A stretch of 64,000 bases of DNA from Chromatiaceae bacterium (GTDB lineage Bacteria > Pseudomonadota > Gammaproteobacteria > Chromatiales > Chromatiaceae). Position 1 is the first letter of the stretch; the number at the start of each line of letters is the position of its first letter. The DNA lies in NCBI GenBank assembly GCA_024235215.1, contig JACKMU010000002.1, forward strand, positions 372,001 through 436,000, written 5' to 3'. The notes under the pieces were generated by a model. It saw only the letters and a list, made by a program, of their open reading frames with translations. It ran no database searches and had not been told where the DNA came from. Positions 1 through 10,106 of this stretch are shown here, in pieces. A program made the position numbers and the translations under genes.

Positions 1-87
1 CGGCAGTGCCAATACATTTTCATTTACGGCACATGCGCCACTCCGGATCCCTTCCGGACTGACACATGCCCGTCGTTCCAAACTCGA

Positions 88-1362
88 CTAGCGAGCGCTG
101 GTCAATGCTTGATCCAAATCAGCGATGATATCGTCCACATGCTCGATACCGATCGAGAGCCTCACCATATCCTCGCTCACCCCCGCCCTGGCCGCCTCTT
201 CCGGCGCCAGCTGACGATGGGTCGTAGTGGCTGGATGACAGGCGAGCGTTTTGGCATCCCCGATATTGACCAGTCTTACCGCGAGCTGCAGCGCATCGAT
301 AAAGCTTGCACCAGCCACCCTGCCCCCCTTGATGCCGAATGAGAGGATGCCGGAGGCTCTACCCCCCATGTACCTGTCTACCAGTGGTTTGTCCGCATGA
401 TCCTCCAGCCCGGCATAGCGCACCCAGGCTACCTGCTCGTGCCCCTGCAGATACTTGGCGACAGCCAAAGCGTTGTCGCAGTGCCTGTCCATGCGTACCG
501 GCAATGTTTCTATTCCCTGCAGTACCAGAAAGCTGTTGAACGGCGAGATCGCTGCACCCATGTTGCGCAAAGGCACCACCCGCGCGCGACCGATATACGC
601 GGCCGCTCCCAGTGCCTCGGTATAGACCACGCCGTGGTAGGAGACATCCGGCTCGTTCAAACGGCGAAAACGCGCCTTGTGTTCTGACCAGGGAAACTTG
701 CCCGAATCGACCAGAATGCCGCCTATGGTCGTGCCGTGTCCTCCCATATACTTGGTCAGCGCATGCACCACGATATCCGCACCATGCTCGAACGGTCGAC
801 AGAGGTAGGGCGTGGGAACGGTATTGTCCACAATGAGCGGTACGCCATGCGCATGCGCCATATCCGCCATCGCGCCGATATCCACGACGTTGCCTGCAGG
901 ATTTCCGATCGACTCGCAGAATACCGCTTTCGTTCGATCATCGATCTGCGCCGCCATCCCGTCGATATCCTTGGCATCGACAAAGCGCGCTGTAATCCCC
1001 AGCTGCGGCAGGGTATGGGCAAAAAGATTGTAGGTTCCTCCATACAACGTGGCGGTGGTGACGATATTGTCCCCCGCCTCACAGATGGTGAAAATCGCAT
1101 TGGTGATTGCCGCCATGCCAGAAGCGAGACCCAATGCGCCGATACCGCCCTCCATCGCCGCAACCCGCTTCTCCAGCACATCGGTAGTCGGATTCATGAT
1201 CCGGGTATAGATGTTTCCCTGAACCTTCAAATCAAACAGATCCGCACCATGCTGGGTATCGTCAAACGCATAAGATGTGGTCTGGTAGATCGGCACGGCA
1301 ACCGCCTTGGTGGTGGGATCGGGCGCGAAGCCACCGTGGATTGCAATAGTCTCGATTTTCAT
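88..1362 (-). CDS. metY: O-acetylhomoserine sulfhydrylase (MetY)
   Basis: Pyridoxal-phosphate enzyme of the Cys/Met metabolism family that makes homocysteine from O-acetylhomoserine and sulfide in the cytoplasm. The 424-residue length is usual for MetY and longer than MetB/MetC. Visible landmarks are the N-terminal HGG and YQTTSY segments, YTRIMNPT for phosphate binding, and HALTKYMGGHG, whose lysine (about residue 204) should form the PLP Schiff base. An ATG at 1362 is preferred to the GTG one codon upstream; a GAGGAG ribosome site lies about 9 bases before it. It appears monocistronic. The sulfide substrate fits a sulfur-oxidising host. O-succinylhomoserine sulfhydrylase (MetZ) is a less likely alternative because of the length and the C-terminal region. 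Confidence 0.93.
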   Translation of the reverse strand: MKIETIAIHGGFAPDPTTKAVAVPIYQTTSYAFDDTQHGADLFDLKVQGNIYTRIMNPTTDVLEKRVAAMEGGIGALGLASGMAAITNAIFTICEAGDNIVTTATLYGGTYNLFAHTLPQLGITARFVDAKDIDGMAAQIDDRTKAVFCESIGNPAGNVVDIGAMADMAHAHGVPLIVDNTVPTPYLCRPFEHGADIVVHALTKYMGGHGTTIGGILVDSGKFPWSEHKARFRRLNEPDVSYHGVVYTEALGAAAYIGRARVVPLRNMGAAISPFNSFLVLQGIETLPVRMDRHCDNALAVAKYLQGHEQVAWVRYAGLEDHADKPLVDRYMGGRASGILSFGIKGGRVAGASFIDALQLAVRLVNIGDAKTLACHPATTTHRQLAPEEAARAGVSEDMVRLSIGIEHVDDIIADLDQALTSAR

Positions 1363-2169
1363 CACTCATACTCCTCGCTATGCTGCTTTCTAATTTATGT
1401 AAAAAAACCTGCCCGGACTGTGGTATCGCAGAGTAACCGGAGTAAAAAAACCGGTTATTGCAACAGCCACAACCCGCTACAATGAAACCCGATTCACTGC
1501 TTGACGTTCCGTTGAGTTGATGTAGTTGAGCAACCCACCCAGCAAACGCATTGAACTGAGATGATTCAGAGTGGAAAGGATGTTAACCCCGGCTTCCGTT
1601 GTCTGTCGACGAGAATATCTCCATCTTCTCGTCCAACCCCTCTCCGGCAGCATAGAATGCATGACCGGACGAGATGCAACCGAGCGGTATAGGTATAGAG
1701 ACCTCCGGTTCTTCCCAGCGGGGTGTCTAGATCAGTCCCCACAGAACGATGAACAGCGCTGCGATCAGCGGCATAAGGCGAGAGCGGAGCGCTGATGAAC
1801 TCCCTCGCGATCCCGCCCGCCAAACCCCGTGGCGGTTGATTCACCGGCATCGGTGCATGGTCTGCCGCCGGTCGTCTCGATCTGTATTTGGGAGGCGCTT
1901 GACCACAGCTTATCTCGCTCCTCCTTGCAAACGGCGTCCCTCTCTTAGCAGATTTTTAGTACAGATAGCGTGCTTTTTTAATAGCTTTTTTTATCCCGGA
2001 TGAGTGATCATGTCTTATATCAAATTTAGTTCGAATAACCTTCGGCGAGCGTGCGCCTGATCAATATCCGAGCAACCGTCGCTTACCCCTTCATTGGGAG
2101 CACTGCTATGATCACTGCAAGGATTGAGATGAGCGAAGAATCGCGGCACAAGAGAGCAAGGCGGTGACC
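1363..2169. other. Intergenic region without a recognised gene
   Basis: About 800 bases lie between the divergent metY and pentapeptide-repeat genes. The short open frames here have no coding character or family resemblance. The stretch must hold both promoters. I looked for a SAM-type riboswitch upstream of metY and saw no convincing one. Confidence 0.5.
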
Positions 2170-3024
2170 ATGATCGAGATCAGACACAAAGAGAGCGGGG
2201 AGATCCTTGAAGTTTTAGAGCTGACCGAATTGCGGGGAGCGGATCTGCGTGACATGCGTTTGAAGGGAGCCCAGCTTTCCGGCCTGGACCTGTCGGGAAC
2301 CCACTTCGAGTATGCCGACCTGGTCGGTGCGGATCTGAGCCGATCCAACTTGCGTGGCGCCTATTTCGCCGGAGCTCATTTGAATGATGCCAATCTCAGT
2401 GGCGCCAACCTCTCCGAAGCAAAACTGGGGGGAGAGCGAAGAGCATTGGCCGCAATGATGAGCGGCTGCAACCTGGCCGGTGCAAAACTCGATCGTGCCG
2501 ATCTGCGCTTTGTTGAGCTGCGCCGCAGCAATCTCAATGGCGCTTCACTGAATTTTGCCGATCTTCGGGACGCGGATCTCTGCGGCAGCGATCTGACCGG
2601 GATCACCGCGCAGCGCACACTGTTCATCAAGACCAACCTGCGGGATGCGGATATGACCCGAGCCGACCTGCGCGACTCGCACCTGAACGAAGCCAATATG
2701 ATCAAGGTGGTCTTACAGCATGCCCAAATGGAGAGCGCCTCCAGCACAGGCTTTACCGTGATCAATCTGGCCAATCTCGAGGGGGCCGATCTGCGCGGAG
2801 CCGCGATGCGCAACATCTCTGCGGAGGATACCAACATGCGGCATGCGGATCTCAGCGGCGCGGACCTCTCCCATGCGGTGATGGGGGGCGCAATACTGCG
2901 CAGTGCCAATGTGGCGGGTGCGAATTTCGCAGGCGTGGAACTGGCGACAGTCACGATGGAGTTCGCCAACTTTTCCCAGGCGTTGAACGCTAAAATACCC
3001 TCTTACAAAACCAACCTGCGCTGA
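2170..3024 (+). CDS. Pentapeptide-repeat protein
   Basis: About 284 residues made almost entirely of A(D/N)LxX pentapeptide repeats, for example ADLRDMRLKG, ADLVGADLS and ANLSGANLSEA. These predict a right-handed quadrilateral beta-helix. There is no signal peptide or membrane segment, so it is probably cytoplasmic. A break near residues 94-103 (LGGERRALAAMM) interrupts the repeats and may be a loop. Some family members (Qnr, MfpA) mimic DNA and protect gyrase, but nothing here assigns that role. The ATG at 2170 is preferred to the GTG at 2164 because an AAGG-type ribosome site sits at suitable distance. It converges with sat. Confidence 0.85.
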   Translation: MIEIRHKESGEILEVLELTELRGADLRDMRLKGAQLSGLDLSGTHFEYADLVGADLSRSNLRGAYFAGAHLNDANLSGANLSEAKLGGERRALAAMMSGCNLAGAKLDRADLRFVELRRSNLNGASLNFADLRDADLCGSDLTGITAQRTLFIKTNLRDADMTRADLRDSHLNEANMIKVVLQHAQMESASSTGFTVINLANLEGADLRGAAMRNISAEDTNMRHADLSGADLSHAVMGGAILRSANVAGANFAGVELATVTMEFANFSQALNAKIPSYKTNLR

Positions 3025-3034
3025 TGGTAAAAGG

Positions 3035-3077
3035 CCGGAGTGGCGCCTCTCCGCAGAGAGATGCCACTCCGGGTTTC
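3035..3077. terminator. Hairpin between convergent genes
   Basis: A 10-bp perfect stem, CCGGAGTGGC at 3035-3044 pairing with GCCACTCCGG at 3063-3072, encloses a second smaller GC-rich hairpin and is followed by GTTT. It sits exactly between the pentapeptide gene and sat, which converge, so it probably terminates both. Confidence 0.6.
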
Positions 3078-3080
3078 GGG

Positions 3081-4268
3081 TTAAGTCAGCGTCTTATAGT
3101 AGGCCATCAGAATTTCAGCCACCTCGGGACGGGAGAACTCCGGTGGCGGTGCGATGCCGTTACCCAGCATCTCGCGAACCTTGGTACCGGAAAGCAGCAC
3201 AAAATCCTCTTTGGAGTGATCCGGTGCATCACGCATCATCACCACTTTATTCAGCTTTTTCGAGTAGGCAGTGTGGTCGGCCTTGAAGATCTGTATATCC
3301 AGAGCGCCTTCAGGCACCTCCTCATCGAATATGGTCTGGGCATCGAAGGCGCCGTAATAGTCGCCGACACCGGCATGATCACGTCCGATGATGAAGTGGG
3401 TGCTCCCCATGTTCTGCCGAAAATAGGCATGCAGCACCGCTTCTCTCGGACCGGCATAGAGCATGTCGAAACCGTAACCCGTGACCATCACGCTATTGGG
3501 CGGAAAGTAGAGTTCGGCCATCTTGCGGATCGCCGCGTCGCGTACTGGAGCGGGAATATCACCCGGCTTCAGCTTACCCAGCAGCATGTGCACCACGACA
3601 CCGTCCGCCTTCACCGCGTCCATGGCCATCTTGCACAACTCCTCGTGTGCGCGATGCATCGGATTGCGGGTCTGAAATGAGACGATCGTACGCCAGCCGT
3701 GTTCCACGATCTCATTGCGGATCTCAACGGCGGTGCGAAATGTATCCGGAAAGTCCGTTTGGAAATAACTGAAATTGAGCACTTTGATCGGACCGGAAAG
3801 AGCGTATCTGCCCTGGCTCAGAAAAGCCGCAACGCCGGGGTGCTCTTCGTCCGTGGTTCCGTAGACCTTTTCGGTCATCCGCTTCATTTCGGCATCGCTG
3901 ACCTCTTCGATGGCATTGACGTCAATCACCGCCAGCACAGGATTGCCATCGACATTCGGGTCACGCAGTGCAACGCGCTGCTTACCCCTGATCTCCTCCA
4001 CATCCTCCAACAGACAGAGAATGGGGACTGGAAAGAAGCTGCCGTCGGACATCTTCATGTGCTCAGCACAGCCCAAAGCGTCACCGACAGTCATGAAACC
4101 TTTGAGTGGACTGAAGTACCCTCCCCCCATCATCACCGCATTACCCGCTGCCTGCGAACTGATGACCACGGATGGCAGGGATTCAGCTTCACGCCTCAAT
4201 GCTTGGTGCTCGCCTGTGTCGTAGACGAACAGCGGCTGGAGTGTGTCTGATCCGATAGGCTTGATCAT
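3081..4268 (-). CDS. sat: Sulfate adenylyltransferase (ATP sulfurylase)
   Basis: Homomeric Sat-type ATP sulfurylase of 395 residues, interconverting ATP plus sulfate with adenosine phosphosulfate plus pyrophosphate. In sulfur oxidisers that use reverse sulfate reduction it runs in the ATP-forming direction after AprAB; that direction is inference, since no apr genes are in the window. The active-site motif QTRNPMHRAHEE (about residues 199-210) holds the RN and HxxH residues, and GRDHAGVGDYYG near residue 300 is the second conserved nucleotide motif. It differs from the heterodimeric CysDN enzyme of enteric bacteria. There is no fused APS-kinase domain. AGAGGAAG precedes the ATG. Confidence 0.95.
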   Translation of the reverse strand: MIKPIGSDTLQPLFVYDTGEHQALRREAESLPSVVISSQAAGNAVMMGGGYFSPLKGFMTVGDALGCAEHMKMSDGSFFPVPILCLLEDVEEIRGKQRVALRDPNVDGNPVLAVIDVNAIEEVSDAEMKRMTEKVYGTTDEEHPGVAAFLSQGRYALSGPIKVLNFSYFQTDFPDTFRTAVEIRNEIVEHGWRTIVSFQTRNPMHRAHEELCKMAMDAVKADGVVVHMLLGKLKPGDIPAPVRDAAIRKMAELYFPPNSVMVTGYGFDMLYAGPREAVLHAYFRQNMGSTHFIIGRDHAGVGDYYGAFDAQTIFDEEVPEGALDIQIFKADHTAYSKKLNKVVMMRDAPDHSKEDFVLLSGTKVREMLGNGIAPPPEFSRPEVAEILMAYYKTLT

Positions 4269-4692
4269 TTAACTTCCTCTCCTACAGTGTTGCGAAACTT
4301 GGTTTCTGAATAATCCACTCCGCAACCGGGGAAACGGTCTGGGAGACTTGATGTTGGTGTAATGGTCACAAAATCATGAAATCTGGAACCTAACCGGGAA
4401 ACGGCTCAGTCTGGTACATCTCCGGGGAAAAACGCATGAGCCAAGAGAAGCTTCCTCCAGCGAATTCACAGCGCTTAACCCTACCACAACCAAGTGTTAA
4501 ACATTCCAAACTTCTATTTATATGGGCAATAAATAATGTTCTCCCAGCGCACCGGGAAACCATTGCGGAGTCATCTGCACTTACGGGTAAAAAGGGGAGT
4601 TATCGGTGGAATGGCAGATCTTCCAAGCCGCCTTCCTGGATCGATACACGGGTGGGAACGGTACCACCCGAGATTCGTCAGTGGGGATTAAA
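4269..4692. other. Intergenic region upstream of sat
   Basis: About 420 bases between the start of sat and the end of the ParA-like gene. The part near sat is relatively AT-rich and should carry its promoter. No gene, RNA or repeat was recognised. Confidence 0.45.
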
Positions 4693-5409
4693 TCAGGCTA
4701 CAGCGGAAGGCCAGCGTCCTGATGAGGGTTGCACCAGATCCAACTTCTGTTGCTTTACAGGCATGTTCTGAAACAACCATTCCAGAATCGGAACCCAATG
4801 CTTCTTGTCTTTTACCGAACTGCCCGAGGTGAGCTCGCTGATCCCCAGACCGGACTCCATCGCGAGCGAATAGTTCTGACTATCCCGCAGCACCGACACC
4901 AGCGGGAGACCAGCCTTTCCCATCAACTCCTCGATAGCCTGATACGACTTGCCCCGCATGCGTACCCGATTGACGATCACACCGATGTGCTTGCTGTGCC
5001 GACCCTGTTTGAACAGGCGGCCCAGCTCCCCGAGAAACACCTCCATCGCCTGCAGATCGATAATCGAAGGCATCACAGGAACCAGTATCGAGTCGGCCTT
5101 GTGAAACAGGTCCACCAGTTTGCCACCGGTCACCCCCGCCGGTGTATCCATAACCACAATCTCGGTCTCATTCCCACTGTAGAGCTGCCATGAGCGAGTG
5201 ACACCAGCCATCGAGCGTACCCCATCGATCACCTTGATCCGAGGCTGCTCCGGTGAACGAATCTTCAGCCAGCGATTGCTCGACTGCTGCGGATCAAAGT
5301 CCATCAATGCGGTGCGGTAACCATTGCTGGCAAAAAAACAGGCCAAGCTGGTGGCAATCGTGGTTTTGCCACAGCCACCTTTGGAATTGAGCACCATGAT
5401 GTTGTGCAT
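4693..5409 (-). CDS. Orphan ParA/MinD-type ATPase
   Basis: A 238-residue P-loop ATPase with the deviant Walker A motif KGGCGKTT at residues 10-17, DFDPQQSSNRW as the Walker A' region and VVMDTPAG as Walker B. Proteins of this family position DNA or protein complexes through ATP-dependent dimerisation on the nucleoid or a scaffold. No parB, minE or cargo gene lies beside it, so the partner cannot be named. The length and DFDPQQS motif resemble stand-alone ParA proteins of chromosomal loci more than Soj. It converges with nothing and is followed by about 420 bases of non-coding DNA. Confidence 0.85.
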   Translation of the reverse strand: MHNIMVLNSKGGCGKTTIATSLACFFASNGYRTALMDFDPQQSSNRWLKIRSPEQPRIKVIDGVRSMAGVTRSWQLYSGNETEIVVMDTPAGVTGGKLVDLFHKADSILVPVMPSIIDLQAMEVFLGELGRLFKQGRHSKHIGVIVNRVRMRGKSYQAIEELMGKAGLPLVSVLRDSQNYSLAMESGLGISELTSGSSVKDKKHWVPILEWLFQNMPVKQQKLDLVQPSSGRWPSAVA

Positions 5410-5724
5410 TAGGCCTGAGTTCCCTGAAAGTAATATGAAGAATGGGCTGAACCGCTCGCTCCACTCCCGATCCTCGTCGGGAGCTTCTCCGCTGCTGGCA
5501 AGCGGGGCTTATTCTAACTTAACCCGAATGGTTCGATCAGCAACACACCCTAGCGACGCAGTGCGTTGGTTACTCTGGCATTCGACCGGTCTGCAGGTCA
5601 TGATACAACACATCCCGGGACAATGCTTCCCAGAGCTGGATCTCAGTTCACAAAAGAGCGGTCTCAAAATGCAGCAGCACAACCATCGGAGAGGAGCAGA
5701 CCGGCCATGGAGGTAACATGCAGA
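5410..5724. other. Divergent intergenic region
   Basis: About 315 bases between the divergent ParA-like and glycerophosphodiesterase genes. It must hold both promoters. An open frame runs in from 5566 in frame with the phosphodiesterase, but its translation shows no family similarity before the AHRG motif. Confidence 0.4.
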
Positions 5725-6486
5725 ATGACCGGAGCGGTACCCCAGCTGGTGGCCCACCGGGGTCTGATGGCGCACTATCCGGAGAACACACTGGAGGGGC
5801 TCGAAGCGGCGATGCGCGCGGGGGCGCCTTATGTTGAATTTGATATTCAGTCCAGCCTGGACCGACAGCTGGTGCTATATCATGACAGGAGGTTGCGGCG
5901 CACCTCCGGCGTGGCGGGGGAAATTTTCGACTACCCGCTGTCAGAGCTGAGCCGTCTCAGCGCCGGTGAGGCGACGCGTTTCGGTGACCGCTTCTCCCAT
6001 CTGCGCATTCCCACGTTGAGTCAGCTGGTCGAGCTGGCGCAAGCCTACCCCCACTGCCGTCTGCTGGCTGAGATCAAATCCGAATGCCTGGCCCGTTTCG
6101 GCCTTGAACCGTTGATGGAACAGCTGTTTCACGAGCTTTATCCAATGCGCAACCGCTGTCTCATCATCTCCTTCTGTTTACCGGCACTCTGCCATATTCG
6201 TGTCCGGAAGCAGCCTTTTCAGTATGGCTGGGTACTGAACGGATACGGAGAGAAACAGCGGCAACTGGCAGAACGACTCATGCCAGCGTTATTGATCGCC
6301 GACAGTGGACTATTGACGCCGGAGTCGAAACCCTGGCCAGGTCCCTGGCAGTGGATGGTCTACGAGATCAACGATGCGGCGCTGGCGCTCACCTACGGCG
6401 CGGCCGGAGTCGCCCTGGTGGAGACAGCCGACGTCACCGCCCTGCTCAACCATCCGCACCTGCGTCCGGGTACCGAACAGCAATAG
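5725..6486 (+). CDS. Glycerophosphodiester phosphodiesterase family protein
   Basis: Cytoplasmic GDPD-type phosphodiesterase of about 253 residues, expected to split glycerophosphodiesters from phospholipid turnover into glycerol-3-phosphate and an alcohol. The N-terminal VAHRG, the PENTLEG motif, the VEFDIQ pair of acidic metal ligands and LYHD are all present, followed by AEIKSE and a C-terminal ending VALVETADVTALL. I start at ATG 5725, with GGAGG at 5709-5713 upstream; ATG 5707 is an alternative, and the longer frame from 5566 adds non-conserved sequence. There is no signal peptide, unlike periplasmic GlpQ. Only 11 bases separate its end from convergent uvrB. Confidence 0.88.
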   Translation: MTGAVPQLVAHRGLMAHYPENTLEGLEAAMRAGAPYVEFDIQSSLDRQLVLYHDRRLRRTSGVAGEIFDYPLSELSRLSAGEATRFGDRFSHLRIPTLSQLVELAQAYPHCRLLAEIKSECLARFGLEPLMEQLFHELYPMRNRCLIISFCLPALCHIRVRKQPFQYGWVLNGYGEKQRQLAERLMPALLIADSGLLTPESKPWPGPWQWMVYEINDAALALTYGAAGVALVETADVTALLNHPHLRPGTEQQ

Positions 6487-6497
6487 GCCCAATACCA

Positions 6498-8504
6498 CTA
6501 TGCCAGCACACCCTGATCCTGCAGCTGCCTGATCCGATCCCTGATCCGGGCAGCTTCCTCGAACTCCAGATCGCGTGCATGCTGATACATCTGCTGCTCC
6601 AGCTGCTTGATCCGTTTGGCCATCTGCTGGGGCGTCATCGCCGCGTACTCCGCCGCCTCCTCTGCGACTCTGGCATAAGCCCTGGGCGACAGCGGCGCAC
6701 CGGCACGCGCCCCCTCCATGATGTCGGCCACTGCTTTGCGGATGGTTTGCGGGGTAATGCCATGCAGTTCGTTAAATGCAGTCTGTTTTGCCCGACGTCG
6801 GTTGGTCTCATCCATCGCCCGTTGCATGGAACCGGTGATGCGATCAGCATAGAGAATCGCCTTGCCGGCGGAGTTGCGGGCGGCCCTGCCAATGGTCTGA
6901 ATCAGTGCACCCTCAGAGCGCAGGAATCCCTCCTTGTCGGCATCGAGTATAGCCACCAGCGACACTTCGGGCATATCCAGTCCCTCTCGCAACAGATTGA
7001 TGCCAACCAGCACATCGAACTCACCCAAGCGTAAGTCGCGTATGATCTCCACCCGCTCCACGGTCTCTATATCCGAATGCAGATAACGCACCCGCACACC
7101 ATGTTCGCCCAGATAGTCGGTCAGATCCTCCGCCATCCTTTTGGTCAGCGTGGTGACCAGCACCCGCTCATCGTGTTCGGCACGCAACCGGATTTCGGAA
7201 AGCAGGTCATCCACCTGACCGGAGACCGGCCGTACCTCCAGTTCCGGATCGACCAACCCGGTCGGCCGAACCAGCTGCTCCACCACCGCACCCGAGCGCT
7301 CCAACTCGTAGGATCTGGGTGTGGCGGAAACGTAGATCGTCTGCGGCGCACGTGCCTCGAACTCATCAAAACGCATCGGGCGGTTGTCCAGCGCTGACGG
7401 CAGCCGGAAGCCATACTCCACCAGTGTCTCCTTGCGCGAACGGTCGCCGCGATACATGCCGCCGACCTGCGGGATGGTGACATGGCTCTCATCAACCACC
7501 AGCAGCGCGTTCTCCGGTAGATAGTCGAACAGTGTCGGTGGTGGCTCTCCCGGAGCCCGTCCGGAGAGAAAACGCGAGTAGTTCTCGATGCCCGAACAGT
7601 ATCCCAGCTCCAGGATCATCTCCATATCGAAGCGTGAGCGCTGCTCCAGTCGTTGCGCCTCCACCAGTCTGTTGTTGTCACGCAGCTGCTGCAGGCGTTC
7701 AGCCAGCTCCAGTTTGATCTGGTCCACCGCCTTCAGCAATGTGTCGCGTGGCGTCACATAGTGTGACTTGGGATAGACAGTGTAGCGCGGCACCCTGCGC
7801 AGCACCTCGCCGGTGAGTGGGTCGAACACTGAGATAGCTTCGATCTCGTCGTCGAACAGCTCCACGCGCACCGCCTCGCGCTCCGATTCGGCGGGATAGA
7901 TATCGATCACATCTCCGCGTACCCGATAGGTTGCACGGCGCAGCTCCGAGTCGTTGCGGGTATACTGCAGCTCCGCCAGCCGGCGCAGTATGGCACGCTG
8001 GTCCACGCTGTCGCCACGCACCAGATGCAGCACCATGTTGAGGTAGAAACGTGGATCACCCAGACCATAAATGCACGAGACGGTCGCCACGATGATCGTA
8101 TCCTGGCGTTCCAGCAATGCCTTGGTCGCGGAGAGCCGCATCTGCTCGATATGCTCGTTGATCGACGCATCCTTCTCGATAAAGGTGTCTGACGAAGGCA
8201 CGTACGCCTCGGGTTGATAGTAGTCGTAATAGGAGACGAAATATTCAACTGCGTTATTTGGGAAGAATGTCCGCATCTCACCATAGAGCTGGGCAGCCAA
8301 TGTCTTGTTGTGCGCCAGCAGCAGCGTCGGACGCTGCACCTGCTGAATGACGTTGGCGATGGTGAAAGTCTTTCCGGATCCGGTGACACCGAGCAGGGTC
8401 ATGCCCGCCTCGCCATCATTGAGCCCCTCGATCAACCGCGCGATCGCTTCTGGCTGATCTCCGGAGGGCGCAAACTCCGCAACCAATTGGAACTCTTTTG
8501 TCAT
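6498..8504 (-). CDS. uvrB: Excinuclease ABC subunit B
   Basis: UvrB, the helicase-like damage-verification subunit of nucleotide excision repair, works with UvrA for loading and UvrC for incision. The 668 residues contain Walker [10 protein letters not shown], the [12 protein letters not shown] beta-hairpin that clamps DNA, the DESH motif II, motif V-VI segments ([16 protein letters not shown]) and a C-terminal UVR domain ([16 protein letters not shown]) that contacts UvrC. The frame stays open for 42 codons upstream, but [21 protein letters not shown] is the conserved start, so I use the ATG at 8504. It is monocistronic here. Confidence 0.97.
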   Translation of the reverse strand: MTKEFQLVAEFAPSGDQPEAIARLIEGLNDGEAGMTLLGVTGSGKTFTIANVIQQVQRPTLLLAHNKTLAAQLYGEMRTFFPNNAVEYFVSYYDYYQPEAYVPSSDTFIEKDASINEHIEQMRLSATKALLERQDTIIVATVSCIYGLGDPRFYLNMVLHLVRGDSVDQRAILRRLAELQYTRNDSELRRATYRVRGDVIDIYPAESEREAVRVELFDDEIEAISVFDPLTGEVLRRVPRYTVYPKSHYVTPRDTLLKAVDQIKLELAERLQQLRDNNRLVEAQRLEQRSRFDMEMILELGYCSGIENYSRFLSGRAPGEPPPTLFDYLPENALLVVDESHVTIPQVGGMYRGDRSRKETLVEYGFRLPSALDNRPMRFDEFEARAPQTIYVSATPRSYELERSGAVVEQLVRPTGLVDPELEVRPVSGQVDDLLSEIRLRAEHDERVLVTTLTKRMAEDLTDYLGEHGVRVRYLHSDIETVERVEIIRDLRLGEFDVLVGINLLREGLDMPEVSLVAILDADKEGFLRSEGALIQTIGRAARNSAGKAILYADRITGSMQRAMDETNRRRAKQTAFNELHGITPQTIRKAVADIMEGARAGAPLSPRAYARVAEEAAEYAAMTPQQMAKRIKQLEQQMYQHARDLEFEEAARIRDRIRQLQDQGVLA

Positions 8505-8763
8505 AAAGGGATTCTGCTGACACGGTGGATTGGCTATTATTGCATCCGCTGTTTGATCAGTGTAAGTGCTGACCGGATAGCCCCGATTAGTGTCCGTCCA
8601 GAAGCAGGTTATTGCAGCGGAACAGGTCATCCCGGCAAGGGGCCGGGATCCAGGGAGATCGACTCCTTATGGGAATCCGGTCTACGCCGGCATCACGGTG
8701 TAAGGAGTTTCTGGAGACATCGGACAGCCTGTTGATCGAAGTTTTTAGCGGTGTATCTCAAAA

Positions 8764-9951
8764 ATGAGCATCAAGCTTTCTGCCCGTGTACTGTCAGTCA
8801 AGCCCTCCTCCACACTCGCTATTACCGCCCGTGCCGCAGAGATGCGCGCCGCCGGTAAGGATATGATCGGTCTCGGCGCGGGTGAACCCGATTTCGACAC
8901 TCCGGATCACATCAAAGAGGCCGCCATCAAAGCGATAAGAGACGGTTTCACCAAATACACCGCAGTGGACGGTACAGCAGGACTGAAGCGGGCGATCATC
9001 GACAAGTTCCAACGCGACAACGGCTTCGATTACCAGCCCGAACAGATCCTGGTCTCCTGCGGCGGCAAGCAGAGCTTCTACAATCTGGCCCAGGCGATAT
9101 TGGATCCGGGCGACGAAGTGATCATTCCCGCCCCCTATTGGGTCTCTTACCCGGATATGACGCTGCTGGCTGGCGGGATACCGGTATTCGCCCATGCCGG
9201 TGCCGAGCAGCGCTTCAAAATCACGCCAGCGCAACTGCATGCGGCCATCACCGACAAGACGCGGCTCGTGGTGCTGAACAGTCCCTCCAACCCGACCGGT
9301 ATGGCCTATAGCAGGGAGGAGTTGGAGGCGCTGGGCAGGGTATTGCACGAGCACCCGCGTGTAGCGGTGGCAACCGATGATATGTACGAGCATATCCTCT
9401 GGACCGGAGAACCGTTCGTCAACATCCTCAACGTCTGCCCGGAACTGGTCAAACGCTGCTTTGTGCTGAACGGTGTCTCCAAAGCCTACTCGATGACCGG
9501 TTGGCGCATCGGTTACGCTGCCGGACCAGCCGAGGTGATCAAGGCGATGAAAAAGATCCAGTCACAGAGCACCTCCAACCCGGCATCGATCTCCCAGGTC
9601 GCCGCCCAGGCGGCACTGGAGGGACCGCAGGAGTGCATCCAGCAGATGGTGACTGCATTCAAGGAGCGCCACGACTATGTGGTGGACCGGTTGAACAACA
9701 TTCCCGGTGTCGACTGCCTGGCTACCGACGGCACCTTCTATCTCTTCCCGAAAATGGATGCGGCGCTGAAGCGGATCGACGGCGTCAACAACGACCTGGA
9801 TCTGGCCGAGTACCTGATCGAGCAGGCCGGAGTGGCGCTGGTGCCAGGAAGCGCTTTCGGTCTGGCCGGTCACGTACGCATCTCCATCGCCACCAGCATG
9901 TCCAAACTGACCAGCGCGCTCGACCGACTGGAAAAAGTGCTTGCGGTCTAG
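8764..9951 (+). CDS. aspC: Class I pyridoxal-phosphate aminotransferase (aspartate type)
   Basis: 395-residue type-I fold aminotransferase of the aspartate/prephenate subgroup (Ib). It should exchange the amino group between aspartate (or another acid) and 2-oxoglutarate. GAGEPDFDTP, NSPSNPTG, the Schiff-base motif SKAYSMTGWRIGYAAGP with its lysine at about residue 240, and the C-terminal arginine in HVRISIATS are visible. The symbol follows the usual label for this subgroup; prephenate or tyrosine activity is possible. No good ribosome site is seen upstream. The gene stands divergent from uvrB. Confidence 0.9.
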   Translation: MSIKLSARVLSVKPSSTLAITARAAEMRAAGKDMIGLGAGEPDFDTPDHIKEAAIKAIRDGFTKYTAVDGTAGLKRAIIDKFQRDNGFDYQPEQILVSCGGKQSFYNLAQAILDPGDEVIIPAPYWVSYPDMTLLAGGIPVFAHAGAEQRFKITPAQLHAAITDKTRLVVLNSPSNPTGMAYSREELEALGRVLHEHPRVAVATDDMYEHILWTGEPFVNILNVCPELVKRCFVLNGVSKAYSMTGWRIGYAAGPAEVIKAMKKIQSQSTSNPASISQVAAQAALEGPQECIQQMVTAFKERHDYVVDRLNNIPGVDCLATDGTFYLFPKMDAALKRIDGVNNDLDLAEYLIEQAGVALVPGSAFGLAGHVRISIATSMSKLTSALDRLEKVLAV

Positions 9952-10106
9952 GATTTTTATTCTTAATCTTGGCTTGGCAACACCTGCTGGATACCGATAC
10001 CCTTCCCCGAGTGAACCACACGGGGGAGAGGAGCCAATATCCGGCAAAGCAATAAACGTATCACACAAGGATCGTGTGAGACCCAACAGCGCAAAGGAGT
10101 GCGGAT

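Noticed and set aside
1363..1480. SAM-type riboswitch upstream of metY
   Set aside because: The leader is short and lacks the conserved core and paired helices I would expect.
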